Assembly: GCA_902729315.2 (NCBI GenBank)
Contig: LR746273.1
Coordinates: forward strand, 6,344,501-6,408,500
Length of the DNA: 64,000 nt
Origin: Spirodela intermedia
Lineage: Eukaryota > Streptophyta > Magnoliopsida > Alismatales > Araceae
Direction: 5' to 3'
Shown: one piece after another, positions 17,980-29,501 of the stretch
Position numbering within the stretch: the first letter of the stretch is position 1
Layout: each line of letters opens with the position of its first letter
Made by a program: the position numbers and the translations under genes
Notes under the pieces: model-generated
Told to the model about the DNA's origin: nothing
Database searches by the model: none
What the model saw: the letters and a program-made list of their open reading frames with translations, nothing else

Positions 17980-19375
17980 TTAGTTTTTATTGAAATAGAA
18001 AAATATTATTTCACAATACTAAAAGTGAGTCATGAAGCTAATTACTTATGACATCGAGATCAGATACAAGGCTAAGACCATGAATGCAACAACTAATGCA
18101 ATCTATAAAATATCATTAAATCAATCTTAACAGTCAATAATTTCAATAACTCATTCATCTCCCCTAGATGTATAAAAAATCAGAGTAGTGGTGGTAGCCG
18201 ATCCTCAATTCATACAAACATATACCAACAATTAACCTAATTACTCACAAGTTTTAGGGCTGTTGCATTATAAAAACAAGATGGTCTTGACAACCAACTT
18301 TGTACTCATTCTCAAACTGCTCGAAGAATATTATGTTAGAGTAGTAGGCAACAATTTGAGATTTTTTCATACATACAAAAGGATCACCCAATACCTCTTC
18401 TAGCTAGGTATGAAGAAATTAATTCAAGAATATGTGGCATGCTATCTAATTTTTCGGCAATATAAATTATATTTCTTAGCTCCTACATGCTTATTACGGC
18501 CCCTATCTATATTAAAATAAGTTTGAGATGAAATGAAGATAAACTTCATAAAGGCCTTATCGAAATCACATGATAAGAACTCAATATTTGTGGTGGTGGA
18601 TCGACTTACTAAATACACTCATTTCATTTCCATGTGTCAACCTTTTTTTGCTTTAAATATTACTAATATTTTTGTTTAAGATATAGTTTGCTTGCACATG
18701 ATTCTTATGATGTTATTGTTTTATATTGTGAAAATATATTTCTCAAAAATTTCTAGAATAAAATGCATCAATGACAAGATATGAAGCTGAAAAAGAGCAT
18801 TACCTTTCACCCAAAAATTGATAGACATATAGAATGAGTAACTCACTATATGGAGATGTACTATGGGGAATGATCCACTTGGATACTATGGGTTGAATTA
18901 TGATATGATATATCTTTTCATTAATCTCTTCATACAACCTCATATACTCTATGGTAGGGATCCACCCTCTATTTTTTTCTTTGAATCACAATCCTCAAGT
19001 CCTAAGGGATCAGTTTATTGAGAGAGATTATTTTGGATACACTGAAGGAACATTTTTTTAGGCTCAAGAACATATTAAGACTTAGGTTGACAAACATAGG
19101 AGGGATGTTGAATATGATGTGGGTGACATGGTTTATGTCAAACTTCAGCCATATTATATAAAGTCATTGGTGAAATGTCACAATGAGAAGTTGTCATCAT
19201 GTTTTTTGTCATCCTTACAAGATCTTGGAGCACATAAGGCCTATCAACTATCTTCTACAACTCCCTCTAATGGCCAAAATCTTAGATGTGCACTATTTCA
19301 AGTGTGGCATAGAGGTGCTGGTATGGTGGAAGGATGTAGCGTCATTTGAAGGAACTTATAAAGGTTAAATTTAGA
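17980..19375 (+). pseudogene. Ty3/gypsy pol remnant (RNase H to integrase end), chromovirus-like
   Basis: Reading across frameshifts and stops on the plus strand, the RNase H end appears at about 18045 (YDIEIRYKAKTMNATTNAI), then the zinc-binding/integrase region (FFHTYKRI, about 18360), the integrase core phrase VVVDRLTKYTHFIS (about 18590), YGRDPPS (about 18950), and the C-terminal VGDMVYVKLQPY (about 19118) followed by a chromodomain-like tail near 19320. These are the usual phrases of plant Ty3/gypsy chromovirus-type pol. Many stops and frame breaks make it non-functional, and LTRs were not found. It ends about 14 bases before the tRNA gene. Confidence 0.8.
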
Positions 19376-19388
19376 AAGCGAGAACGAA

Positions 19389-19460
19389 GTCGTTGTAGTA
19401 TAGTGGTGAGTATTCCCGCCTGTCACGCGGGTGACCCGGGTTCGATCCCCGGCAACGGCG
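19389..19460 (+). tRNA. tRNA-Asp (anticodon GTC)
   Basis: 72 bases, no intron. The acceptor stem GTCGTTG pairs with CAACGGC, with G as discriminator. The anticodon stem CCCGC/GCGGG encloses CTGTCAC with anticodon GTC. The TPsiC arm is GGGTTCGATCCCC-like with an intact internal B box. The sequence agrees with plant tRNA-Asp. A TTTT at about 19469 can end RNA polymerase III transcription. It looks functional. Confidence 0.96.
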
Positions 19461-19837
19461 TTGGATGCTTTTCATTCTCAAACATTTTTCCTGGTAAAAA
19501 TTCGGATTGACTACAGAGCCCCTGTTTGCTACCATAATTACATTCCAGACCCCCAGCAACGTAGGAGACTGACTTCCTTCGGTTTGTAGCCAAATAGGAG
19601 TGCAGCCAGCATATGGTTTACGATTAAGTTTATTATTAAAATTCCTTCCGTATCCTTCAGAATTGTTCCTTTAAGATTCTCCCCGTCTGAACTTTGGGAT
19701 TATAAACAGACCCTTTTCCTTTAAACTTGTTCCTATATTTTCATATATTATAAATGCAACTCCTCAGGCACAGCGTATCGTCCAACAACACTGTTTACCC
19801 ATTTAATGCACAGATAGTCTTACGATTAAAAAATTAC

Positions 19838-20165
19838 CGAATATAGTAAAAAGGGGTGGTTTTCTAGATTCCGGACGACGGAAAAACCCTTTTTTTATAT
19901 TATCGAGTATATTAAAAAGGTGGGTTTTTTAGATTCCGGACGACGGAAAAACCCTTTTTTTAGATTTTCCAGTGTATTAAAAAGGTGGGGTTTTTTAGAT
20001 TCCAGATGACGGAAAAACCACCCTTTTTTAAGATTTTCGAGTGTATTTAAAAGGTGGGATTTTTTAGATTCCGGATGACGGAAAAACCCTTTTTTTATAG
20101 TATCGAATTTATTAAAAGGGAAGATTTTAGAGATCCTAGATGACAGAAAAACCCTTGTTTTTTCC
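19838..20165. repeat. 65-bp minisatellite, about five copies
   Basis: Units are anchored by GATTCCGGACGACGG-like sequence at 19867, 19932, 19998, 20067 and 20132 (spacing 65, 66, 69, 65). Each unit has GGAAAAACCC, a T-run, and ATTAAAAAGG; copies differ by a few bases. On the minus strand the repeat creates a misleading repetitive open frame (19895-20221). Confidence 0.9.
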
Positions 20166-21222
20166 TTGTAGTTCTCTCGACTCGTGAGACCCATCGGATT
20201 ACCACGCCCTGATGACGTCACCCATCAGCCAGAGCGCTACCGCAAACCCGGGCTTCTCCGGGGTTTCAGATCTTAGTCCAGTATCGCGAGCCAGGGTGGG
20301 GGGCCCATCAAACACCTCATACTGCGGGGCCCACCGCAACCGCTGCTCGGCACTGCCGCCGGCTGCCGGATACTGTTTGGCGGCTCCTTCGGACAGCCGC
20401 TACTCTTCCCTCCCCTCTCTGCTTCCCATAGCTACGCCCACCAAGGGGGGGGGGGGGGGGGCGGCAGGCTACTGCTTACTACTACTCACTGTGCTCCTCC
20501 CCCTCCGTACTGGGTCTCTATAAATTTTCTTTCTTGATCTAATTAATTTGATTTTTCCCCACTGGAAAATGCCGGATTATTATGAAATTATATAGTTCCT
20601 TGGTCTTGCAATAAAGCCCAGTATAAAAAAGCAACCAGTTTTTTCCCCACATTTTAGGGGATATAAATATTACAAACTTGTGTTCTTTGAATGATCTAAA
20701 ACGTCTTGTTTTAGTGCTATAAATGTTATGGAGGGTTTATGGAAAGGGATTTTTTTGTTGTTTCTTCGCGTTGGAGGGACTGGGTCATGAAAAGATATTT
20801 AAAAAGGGTGTTTTTACAATTAATAACGTAGCTCTGCGCTGTCCTGTTCCTCTCCGCCGTCCCGAAGAGAGATCGCAGAGAGGTGTCCCCGAGCATCAGA
20901 AAATGTGGGGAAAGACCAAAACAGCCCCCGCGGGCATGGGCGAGGTATCCTCCTCTCTTTCTCTCTCTGGATCTCCGGTTTTCCCGTCAAAAGAGGTGAA
21001 CGGAGAGGAAGTGAGGGTTCTTCTGCCTCTGCCACCAGAGAGTCGGTCGAATCTGCTGGTAGTGATGGAGAAAAGGGTTCTCTCCTCGTGAGCGTGCTTC
21101 GGCCCCTTCTCTCCTCCCTTCTCCGTTTCCGGGTTAGAGGGAGAGAGAAAGCGAGAGAGAGAGGGAGAGAGAGAGGGGAGGACTGCGGATTGGAGAGGGA
21201 AGGGAGGGGGACGGGGACGGGG
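20166..21222 (+). promoter_or_regulatory. Upstream region and 5' leader of the BZR1/BES1-like gene
   Basis: Begins with a GC-rich segment containing TGACGTCA (about 20213-20220) and a long G run at about 20446-20461. It becomes AT-rich at about 20520-20810, then GC-rich with GA/CT runs directly before the ATG. The frame upstream of 21223 is open to about 20905 but contains no in-frame ATG, so it is taken as leader. Core promoter elements were not assigned. Confidence 0.4.
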
Positions 21223-22819
21223 ATGACGTCGGGGGGGAGGATTCCGACGTGGAAGGAGAGGGAGAACAACAAGAGGAGGGAGAGGCGACGGCGGGCAATA
21301 GCGGCGAAGATATTCTCGGGGCTGAGGGCCCTCGGCAACTACAAACTCCCCAAGCACTGCGACAACAATGAGGTCCTCAAGGCCCTCTGCTCTGAGGCCG
21401 GCTGGATCGTCGAGGACGACGGCACCACCTACCGCAAGGTAAACCCCTCTCCTCTCTTCCTCTCCCTCTCTCTCTCTCTCCCTACCTCCCTCCCTCCTTC
21501 TCTCTCTCTCTCCCTCCCTCCCTCTCTCCCTCTCTCTCTCTCTCTCTCTACTCTTTCCCTGGCTTTCCAGCGACGAGAGAATGTGGGTTTGACGCAGCGT
21601 TCCCTTACTCGAACTGGGTTCTGAACGGAAAGGGCCTTGCCCCTGCAATCCTCACAGCTCTCTCTCTCCTGTGTCCAGCTACGAGAGGAATGTGGGTTTG
21701 TCTCAGCGTTCCCTTTCTCGAACTGAGTTCTAAACAGAAGGGGTCTTGCCCCCTGTAATCCTCATACAGCTCTCTCCTTTACTCTTTCTCTGGTTTCCAG
21801 CGATGAGAGGAATGTGAGTTTGCCTCAGTGTTCCCTTTCTCTCACTGGGTTCTAAACGGAAGGGGTCTCTCTCTCTCTCTACTGTTTCCAGCGACGAGAG
21901 GCATGTGGGTTTGCCTCAGCGTTCCATTTCTCTCACTGGGTTCTAAACGAAAGGGATCTTTCTCTAACTGGGTCTCTCTCTCTCTCTACTTTTTCCCTGG
22001 TTTCCAGCGACGAGAGGCATGTGGGTTTACCGCAAGCCCCTGATCCCTATCTCCATTTCTCTTCCACCAGCAACCTCCCCCTTCCCGAGCTGGACTTTCT
22101 CTATCTAGGAGGTTCCACATCTCTGGGAACGTGGACGAACAGACTGTCCGAATCTAATTAACTTCGCTCTCTTCTCTCAGGGATGCAGACCACCGCCGCC
22201 GCCGCCGGAGATGGCCGCCGTGGGCGGCGCGTCGAGGAACGTGAGCCCCTGGTCGTCGCCCTACCAGCAGCTGAGCCCTCTCTCCTCCTCCTTCACCAGC
22301 CCCGCCCCTTCCTACCTCCCCAGCCCTTCTTCCTCCTCCTTCCCCAGCCCCTCCAGAGAAAACCCAAATGTGGACCCTTCCTTTCTCCTCCCTTTCCTCC
22401 GCAACCTCCCCTCCCTCCCTCCCCTCCGCATCTCCAGCAGCGCCCCCGTCACGCCGCCGCCTGCTTCGCCCACCGCGACGGCGCCGTCCTCCGATTTCGC
22501 CGCCGGCCCCGTCGCCTTCCTCCGGCCACCTCTGTCGGCGCCGGCGAGCCCATCCCGGGGCAGATGCGACGAGTCCGACGCGTCCACCGTCGACTCCGGC
22601 CGTTGGGGGAGCTTCCACTCGCCGGCCCCGCCGTCCCCCACCTTCAACCTCGTCGTCCCCGCCGCCGCCCGCGGGGGCAGCGTGGCGGCCGCAGGTGGCG
22701 GGCCGCCGGAGTTCGAGTTCGAGAGTGGGAGGGTGAAGCCGTGGCAAGGGGAGAGGATCCACGAACTGGCGGTCGATGATCTCGAGCTCTCTCTCAGCAG
22801 CGGAAAGCATCACGGGTAG
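21223..22819 (+). CDS. BZR1/BES1-family brassinosteroid transcription factor
   Basis: Two exons, 21223-21438 and 22181-22819, GT-AG intron in phase 0; predicted 284 aa. The N-terminus is the atypical bHLH DNA-binding domain (about 9-75), containing [39 protein letters not shown] and [13 protein letters not shown]. The Ser/Pro-rich middle holds many GSK3/BIN2-type sites, the 14-3-3-binding-like [11 protein letters not shown], then [23 protein letters not shown] and PSPTFNLV (PEST-like region), WQGERIHE and a C-terminal EAR motif LELSL (273-277). Such proteins enter the nucleus when brassinosteroid blocks BIN2 and bind BRRE/E-box promoters. The protein is shorter than Arabidopsis BES1/BZR1 (about 335 aa) because the segment between the 14-3-3 site and SAPASP is reduced. 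21223 is the first in-frame ATG and fits the family start MTS. Confidence 0.95.
21541..22040 (+). repeat. Diverged tandem repeat in the BZR1-like intron
   Basis: Five repeats anchored on CCAG followed by CGACGAGAG-like sequence at 21571, 21679, 21801, 21892 and 22008 (spacing 108, 122, 91, 116). Each contains a pyrimidine tract plus TTTCCAG, GTGGGTTTG, and TCACTGGGTTCTAAACGGAA-like sequence. Every unit therefore carries a possible 3' splice acceptor ahead of the true acceptor at 22180. Confidence 0.85.
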
Positions 22820-23153
22820 ATGGAAAGATCCGACCTTTCTTCTTCATCCTACTTAGGGAGAAGCTTAGCGAAACAACTCCAAGTTTTTTTCTCTGGTGAC
22901 CTGAAAATTGGGAGAAGCTTAGCGCTAGTCTTCTAATCTACTTAGGGAAACAACTCATCACCCAGATTTGATCTCCTCGGCTGCCGCCAAAATCGGCAAG
23001 AAATGTACGGCGGCATCGAGCTCTGTTCATCTGATTTCATCAAGAAAGCGGCCGCTTCCAGCAAGATTCAAAAGTATGGTGGCTTTCTGAGAAGAAATAC
23101 CGAGTAAAATCGCCCGTTCCATCAACGCTACTTCTGGATGAACTTAATAACAT
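22820..23153. other. 3' flank of the BZR1-like gene
   Basis: Likely 3' UTR and downstream DNA. No open frame of note. A GGGAGAAGCTTAGCG sequence occurs at about 22857 and again at about 22910. Confidence 0.4.
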
Positions 23154-23713
23154 AAACACCCTCAGCTGTTGGGATGAAAAGTCAACCCGGATCCTCCCTC
23201 TTCATCTTAGTCCCAATGCAGAATAAAAAGCTAGAAGTTTCTCTGGGAAGATCACATCACCGTGTAAACACCCTCAGCCGTTGAGATCAAAAGTCAATCC
23301 GGATTCTCTCTCTTCATCTAAGTCCAAAAGCAGAATAAAAAGCTAGAAGTTTCTCTGGGAAGATCACATCACCGTGTAAACACCCTCAGCCGTTGAGATC
23401 AAAAGTCAATCCGGATTCTCTCTCTTCATCTAAGTCCAAAAGCAGAATAAAAAGCTAGAATTTTCTCTGGGAAGATCACATCACCGTGTAGACACCCTCA
23501 GCCGTTGAGATCAAAAGTCAATCCGGATTCTCTCTCTTCATCTAAGTCCAAAAGCAGAATAAAAAGCTAGAATTTTCTCTGGGAAGATCACATCACCGTG
23601 TAAACACCCTCTGCCGTTGAGATCAAAAGTCAATCCGGATTCTCTCTCTTCATCTAAGTTCAAAAGCAGAATAAAAAGCTAGAAGTTTCTCTGGGAAGAT
23701 CACATCACCATCT
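23154..23713. repeat. 112-bp tandem array, five units
   Basis: Units start with AAACACCCTC at about 23154, 23266, 23378, 23490 and 23602, an exact 112-base period. Units 2-5 are nearly identical; unit 1 and a degenerate partial unit near 23820-23920 are more diverged. Each unit holds AGAATAAAAAGC, including the poly(A)-signal-like AATAAA, and CTCTCTCTTCATC. The array lies between two convergent genes. Confidence 0.95.
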
Positions 23714-24191
23714 AAGCACCAGTAATGACGACGACATCATTGACCAAGGGAGGCAGTAAAATTATCGTGGAGCCATTTGCACATCACATTAAGCAAGCGA
23801 TGTAACTACACTAAGTCAACCGGGATTCTCCCTCTTCCCCTGGTCCAGATGAAAAGCTAGAACCAATAAAGACTAGAATTTTCCGTGGGAAGATCACACC
23901 ATCATCTAAGAACCAATAAAGACGACGGTATTACCGACCAAGGGAAGTAGCAATATAATCATGGAGCCATTTGCACATCAGATTAAGCAGGCAACGAATC
24001 TACACCGAGGTCAACGCCATGGAACAGTGAAGCGATTGGAGATGAAGGATGACTCTCTTATTCATGGGGTAGGCAGTCTCTTGGCGACGGAAATAGAGAT
24101 AGTTGCACCGATGCCATGATGCTGAAGGCGAGAAATCCCATGAAAGCAGCGGCATGAATGCAGCAGGATAAGCAGCACTAAGAGAAAGAGT
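23714..24191. other. Convergent gene gap with degenerate repeat units
   Basis: Contains decayed copies of the 112-bp unit (GGGAAGATCACACCATCATCTAAG-like at about 23890) and a diverged duplication: GGAGCCATTTGCACATCA occurs at about 23771 and again at about 23962. It is probably the 3' UTR of the aminopeptidase gene plus spacer. Confidence 0.5.
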
Positions 24192-27100
24192 TCAGGCACT
24201 TATCGGCTCAGTCGCTCTTTTGAGCCACCCGATCTCCTCCTTGTTGAGATGAGGGGCCAGGATCTCTCTGCAGGTGGAATGGTACTCGTCCACCCACCGG
24301 ATCTCCTCAGGAGTCAGCGCCGCCAGGTCAATCATCTTCTTCTGGAAAGGCACCTAGAGAGATCGAGCATACTTTTCTTCGTAAATAAATGAAAGCAGAT
24401 CATAGGAGAACGGCACGCCGTAACCACGATTTCAGTCAAATAAGAAGGGATTATTTCCACACATAGAAGGAAACCTACCCATGTTATGTGCTCAAACGAC
24501 AAGTATCCTCTGTCGCCAAAGTCAAACTCTGTGGTGGCTTCCTTTACTATAAGAACGTTCTCCAGTCTTATGCCGAAGTTTCCATCCTCGTAGTACCCAG
24601 GTTCTGAAAAGGATGTCTCCATGTTAGAACATGAATGAATATCGGAGCATCAATAAACAAAATACAGAAATACCCTCCCCCCCCCTAGTCAAAACTTAGC
24701 TTTTACTCATGAAAAATACGTGGAGAAAGACATCCTGTGGGCTGATGATTGACATTCTAGGATGCTAAAGATTTATCAAGTAAGGTCGTCAGAGCAGAGG
24801 AGATGAGTGAAAGATAGATTTAATGAGTAGAATCTTTTTATATTGAAAAAAATAATTAATACTAAGTTCACATAATATCAGCCTAAAAAAAATGTTAGCT
24901 GGATCAGGTGTCTGATAAAATCTGATTTACTTGTTAGGATGCACGAAAATCGATTGAAAAAGTGAAACATTCCCACTTTGGAAAAAATTATCAGTAGTAC
25001 CTAGTTCACAAAATATCAGCTTAAAGAACAGTCCTGAGTAAGAAAGATAGATTGAAAGAGTAGAACAGTACCACATTGGGAAAGAAAATAATCAGAAGTA
25101 ATGAGTTTTCGCAACATATATCAGCCCAAAGAAAAAAAAAAAACACGCAGGTCAGAGCTCATACTAACCATCTGTAACAGTCATGGATGCCTGCAGCGCC
25201 ACATTTCCGGCATAAGGTCTGAAGCTAATAAGATGAGGGCCTGCTCAACATGACGCAGTGTCACATGGTATAAAAACGAGTGGGCAGCTAAAAAGGCATA
25301 CACTTGGATGGGTTCTTCACTGAACCTTCATGAACCAGCAGGTACGATCCAACTCCATGGCCAGTGCCATGCCGATAATCAAGACCAAGCTTCCACAGAG
25401 GGGTTCGAGCAAGAATATCCAAAGCGTGTCCTGTCACAAAGAGCAATTTCATGTAAGACAGAAAAAAGGCGTGCGGTTTCAAATTATGCAGATGAGCCAG
25501 TTAATACCAGTTGTCCCGTTGGGAAATGTGGCAATGTCCAAAGCAATATGGCCTTTGAGAACCTGAAGAACTTACATAACTGTTATGGATAGCCATTCTA
25601 TCAAGCATAGTAACTAAACTGATGAGATGGAATTTCAAATTAAAAAACCTGACAGTGGGATTCAACTATGTATCCTAAAATGATAATTTATTGGCACAAT
25701 TTAATGACCGTCAATCTGGTTTGTGCCAGTCAACTTGATCTTTGGTGTTTCTGTTTCTCAAGCTAAAGTTGTGACGATTTCATATGAATTGATCATCTCT
25801 GTCCCAGACAATATGAATCAGTCTAAGATCTTGGGTTGCTAATTTTATATCCATATGTTCCAGATGATTTTTCTGATTGACTTGGTTCATAACTTTTTTT
25901 CTGTGCGCAATTTTTTTTTTTTGAACGTATTCGCAAATTTATAGAATAAATGAAAAACAATGGGTTTTCGTCTGCTTTGCAAAAGAGATTTCTTTTCTCC
26001 TATTTACTCGTGAGATATTTTCAGAGATATATTTCTAATTTCATATCCTTTCATCAATATATATTTTTCCTATTACTCAGGATTGTTAGATATTTTTCAG
26101 GATGGTCTGTTTTTCCGTTGCCATTTTTTCTGGGCAGGTTTAATTTCAGGACTTCCAAAGGTTACGTTCTTCAGTTAAACTGTGAGGAATAACAAGTTCT
26201 TTCTTTATGGTATCAGAGCCATGGCGGCGACCTGAACACTGAAACTTCTAACCCTAATCTTCTTCGTTACCTATCATCTCCATAAGCCTCCATTACTACC
26301 CTCCTCTTCTTTCCTCCAACATTTCCCGGTTCCAGTGCCATCTGTTTTTTTCATTTATTTTTTATTATTCTTAATGAATATGCTTCACACTTCTGAGAAC
26401 AATGCGCCTACCTCTGAAGTTGTCCTGGATCTCCGATAAATGAGAACATTCTTAAAGGAAAAAGGGAAAACTAGCCACTATTGTAGGACAGATTCAAGTG
26501 AGAGCGATCCTACGTTCCAAGCATGGGATGAAGAGCACTCAAGGATCGTGCCAACAGTGCGAGACATTTGGTAACGCTTCAAAAGACATACTCAATGAAG
26601 TAAACTGCTAACATGATTTATGAATTAAAAACTAAAGTAATGTCAGTAATTCAAGGTTCTCCGTCTTTTACCAAATTCTACAGCTAGTTAATTGGTCTGT
26701 GGCTTGAAATCGATCATTATCAATATATAAGATGAACTGTAAGCAATATACCAAAGCTCTACTAAAGTTTGTGAATCTGAAATTAAAGAGTTGGGAAATT
26801 TTAAAAAAAATATTGGGATTGAATTTCCCAAACTTCAAACAAGGAATCTAGTTTTAGATTTACAAAAGGACACAGGAAAACTTGGAGCAAATCAACAAAA
26901 AACTTATATCAAAAACCATAAGTTGGGCAAAGAAGAAACGAGTAATGCTATCGATAAAGTAAGCTATTAAAGCCTGATCGGGAAATTTATTTACCTATCA
27001 CACACGAGGCCAAAGATAACCACCTATGCTGTCAGTGTAATAGGTTGAATCACATATGATCCTACTGAAGAGTACTTGCAAGCAATGCATGAATACTTTA

Positions 27101-29460
27101 GTACCTCAAACGCACACCTGGGAGCGGTTTTTTATTACCAAAAAATTGAAAGCTTTTGTTTTTGTTAGAGATATTTTAGGAAGTTTTGTTTTTCTAATAC
27201 TCTATTTTTGCTTTTGTTTTCTTGTCAGCCTCTCCAAGTTGCACTTAGTTTTAGAACTTTTCAAGAGAGTAAGGGAGAAACATTCCAAGCCCTATGTATT
27301 TTAAAGGTTACACTCATTTAATTTAATCTGTGGAGAGCAATAAGTTAATTCTTTAAGTTCAAATCTTGTCCGGAAAAAAACAGGTTTATCAATTGACATG
27401 CAATACCAGCCTTTTGACCTTAGCTGTATCAATTGACATGCAATACTCTGCATAATTTCAAGAGCCAATTAAGGGTAAATGCTTCTTTTGCTTCGAATTT
27501 AGCTTCCATTTTTTTACTGTGTAAATTCATCAAGAAAAAATCACATCCAACGTCTCATTTATCAACTTCTTCGGTGAAAAAGAATAACTTCACGTGCATC
27601 TTTTTATCTTGTCTTCGGGCTCAGTCACATCCACCATGGAAACCTCAGTTTCTTCTCCGACATCTTGATGTCAAAGTCAAAACTCTGTTTCACAAATCTA
27701 CCCAGTGTCAGAACAGAGTATTAGAAATTCATGAGTCATCCAAGGTATGTCGATGATAAATAAAAATAAACATGTTTAAAAAGGACTAAAATGGATGATT
27801 TTAATAAAAACAGTGCAAGGTAATAAAGGCATTGATGGATCATTAACGAGAGGCATCATACTGCAGTGTAGCATGCTTTCTCATGAGCTGAAGGTTTGCC
27901 AAAGTGAACAGTTCTTGTTATATCTGTTGTTCCATCTTGATACTGAGAAAAAAATTTCAATCAGTAATACTATTCAATAAATTTTTTTAATAAAGAAACT
28001 TTATGAGACTATCTGGACAAACCTGAGCCCCTGAATCAAATAGATATATACTGTCAGCATCAAGTTCAGAACAAGTCTCTAACTGAGGTTTATAGTGTAT
28101 GATTGCCGCATTCGGACCAACTGAAGAAATAGTTGGAAAACTCAAACCTTTAAAGAGCTGCAGCATAACAGAAAAGTAGCAACACTCAAGTCAGACCTTT
28201 GCACATATAATATAGGTGAAACCAGGTTCAGGCGGCTATTTTTTCTGGCAAGCAAACATTTTGAAAGGGCTAGAAGAAAGGGGAAAGATGACTCGTATAG
28301 AACAAAGCACTAAAACACCGAGATAGAGCATGATTGCATGAGATGCTCCTCACGAAAGAGTAACGCCAAATATTATTTTCTCAGATATGCAAAACAGCAC
28401 CCTTGTATACAGTCTGTAAACTCACCCTTCCACTCGATGGCACAATAAAGAATGCCCTTGCAGATAAATAAAGGGTAAATATTCCATCAACTTGAGGTGC
28501 AGTCATTGCAAGCAACAGAGATACAAACCAGACAAGTTTTGTGCAAGAGTCATGATTCACAAGGTTCAGGAGTCATGGCAACCACATACGAGTTGAGTGC
28601 AACTAGGCAGAAGCTTACTTACCATAAAGAGGAAACCAAATATCTGATCTTCAACAGTAAAGGTGGTGAATCCCCTTCAACCAGATGACCTTTCATAATG
28701 ATTTTAGCAATAAATATGGTTATTACTCAAAAGTATACATCGCATCCTTTAATAGCATCCTCCTTGTAATATAAAAAACTGTTGAATACTGTATTGTCCC
28801 ATCCAAGTCATGGCCGTAATGGCCCATATGGGCCCTATCGGCCCAACTAGGTCCCGTGAGACTCTGGTATAAATACCAGAGTCTCTCAATTAGGGTTTGA
28901 TGGAAGCCTTCTCTCTCTCTCTCTCTCGCTGGCTTTCCCCTTCGGGAACTCTCTGTTTCTTTCATATACATTTTAAATATATCATGACACTAATGATTTA
29001 ATACTAGACGCACTAAACATACAATTCTACCCAAAAACTTAAGTACAAAATAACAAAGCGATAATTTTCTAGAAAATCCGTGAAAATTATCATTGAATTC
29101 GCATATAGCATCAAACATAGCAGGGAACACAGGCTTCACATGTCATGGGTGATGGCTTTCATCGTCAGATAGGCATGGAGAGCTGCATTTACCTCTTTTT
29201 TAGAGCGGAACTCCTCTAACTTATCACTTACTGATACTTCTGTCAGCTTCACTCTATCACATCCATGAACAAACAAAGAAGCAGTGATTCAATTATAAAT
29301 ATATTTGCATAAAAATAAATATAAAAAATGATAAAACGAAAGAATAGATATAATTTGTAAACACAACATCAACAAAACACAAAAGCATACATTTAAAGAA
29401 AGATACTTCTGGAATTAAAATAGTGAGAAAGAAGTTCTCTGCACACGAAAGTGAGTGAGT

Positions 29461-29501
<41 letters not shown>

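Noticed and set aside
19895-20221. Repetitive 108-residue minus-strand frame
   Set aside because: Produced by the 65-bp minisatellite whose period is close to a multiple of three; no family resemblance.
20896-21648. 250-residue minus-strand frame across BZR1 exon 1
   Set aside because: Antisense to the DNA-binding exon and GA-rich leader; low complexity.
22154-22813. 219-residue Gly/Arg-rich minus-strand frame
   Set aside because: Antisense of GC-rich BZR1 exon 2.
23154-23713. CRISPR-like array
   Set aside because: The full 112-bp unit repeats with no unique spacers, and the DNA is eukaryotic; it is a tandem repeat.
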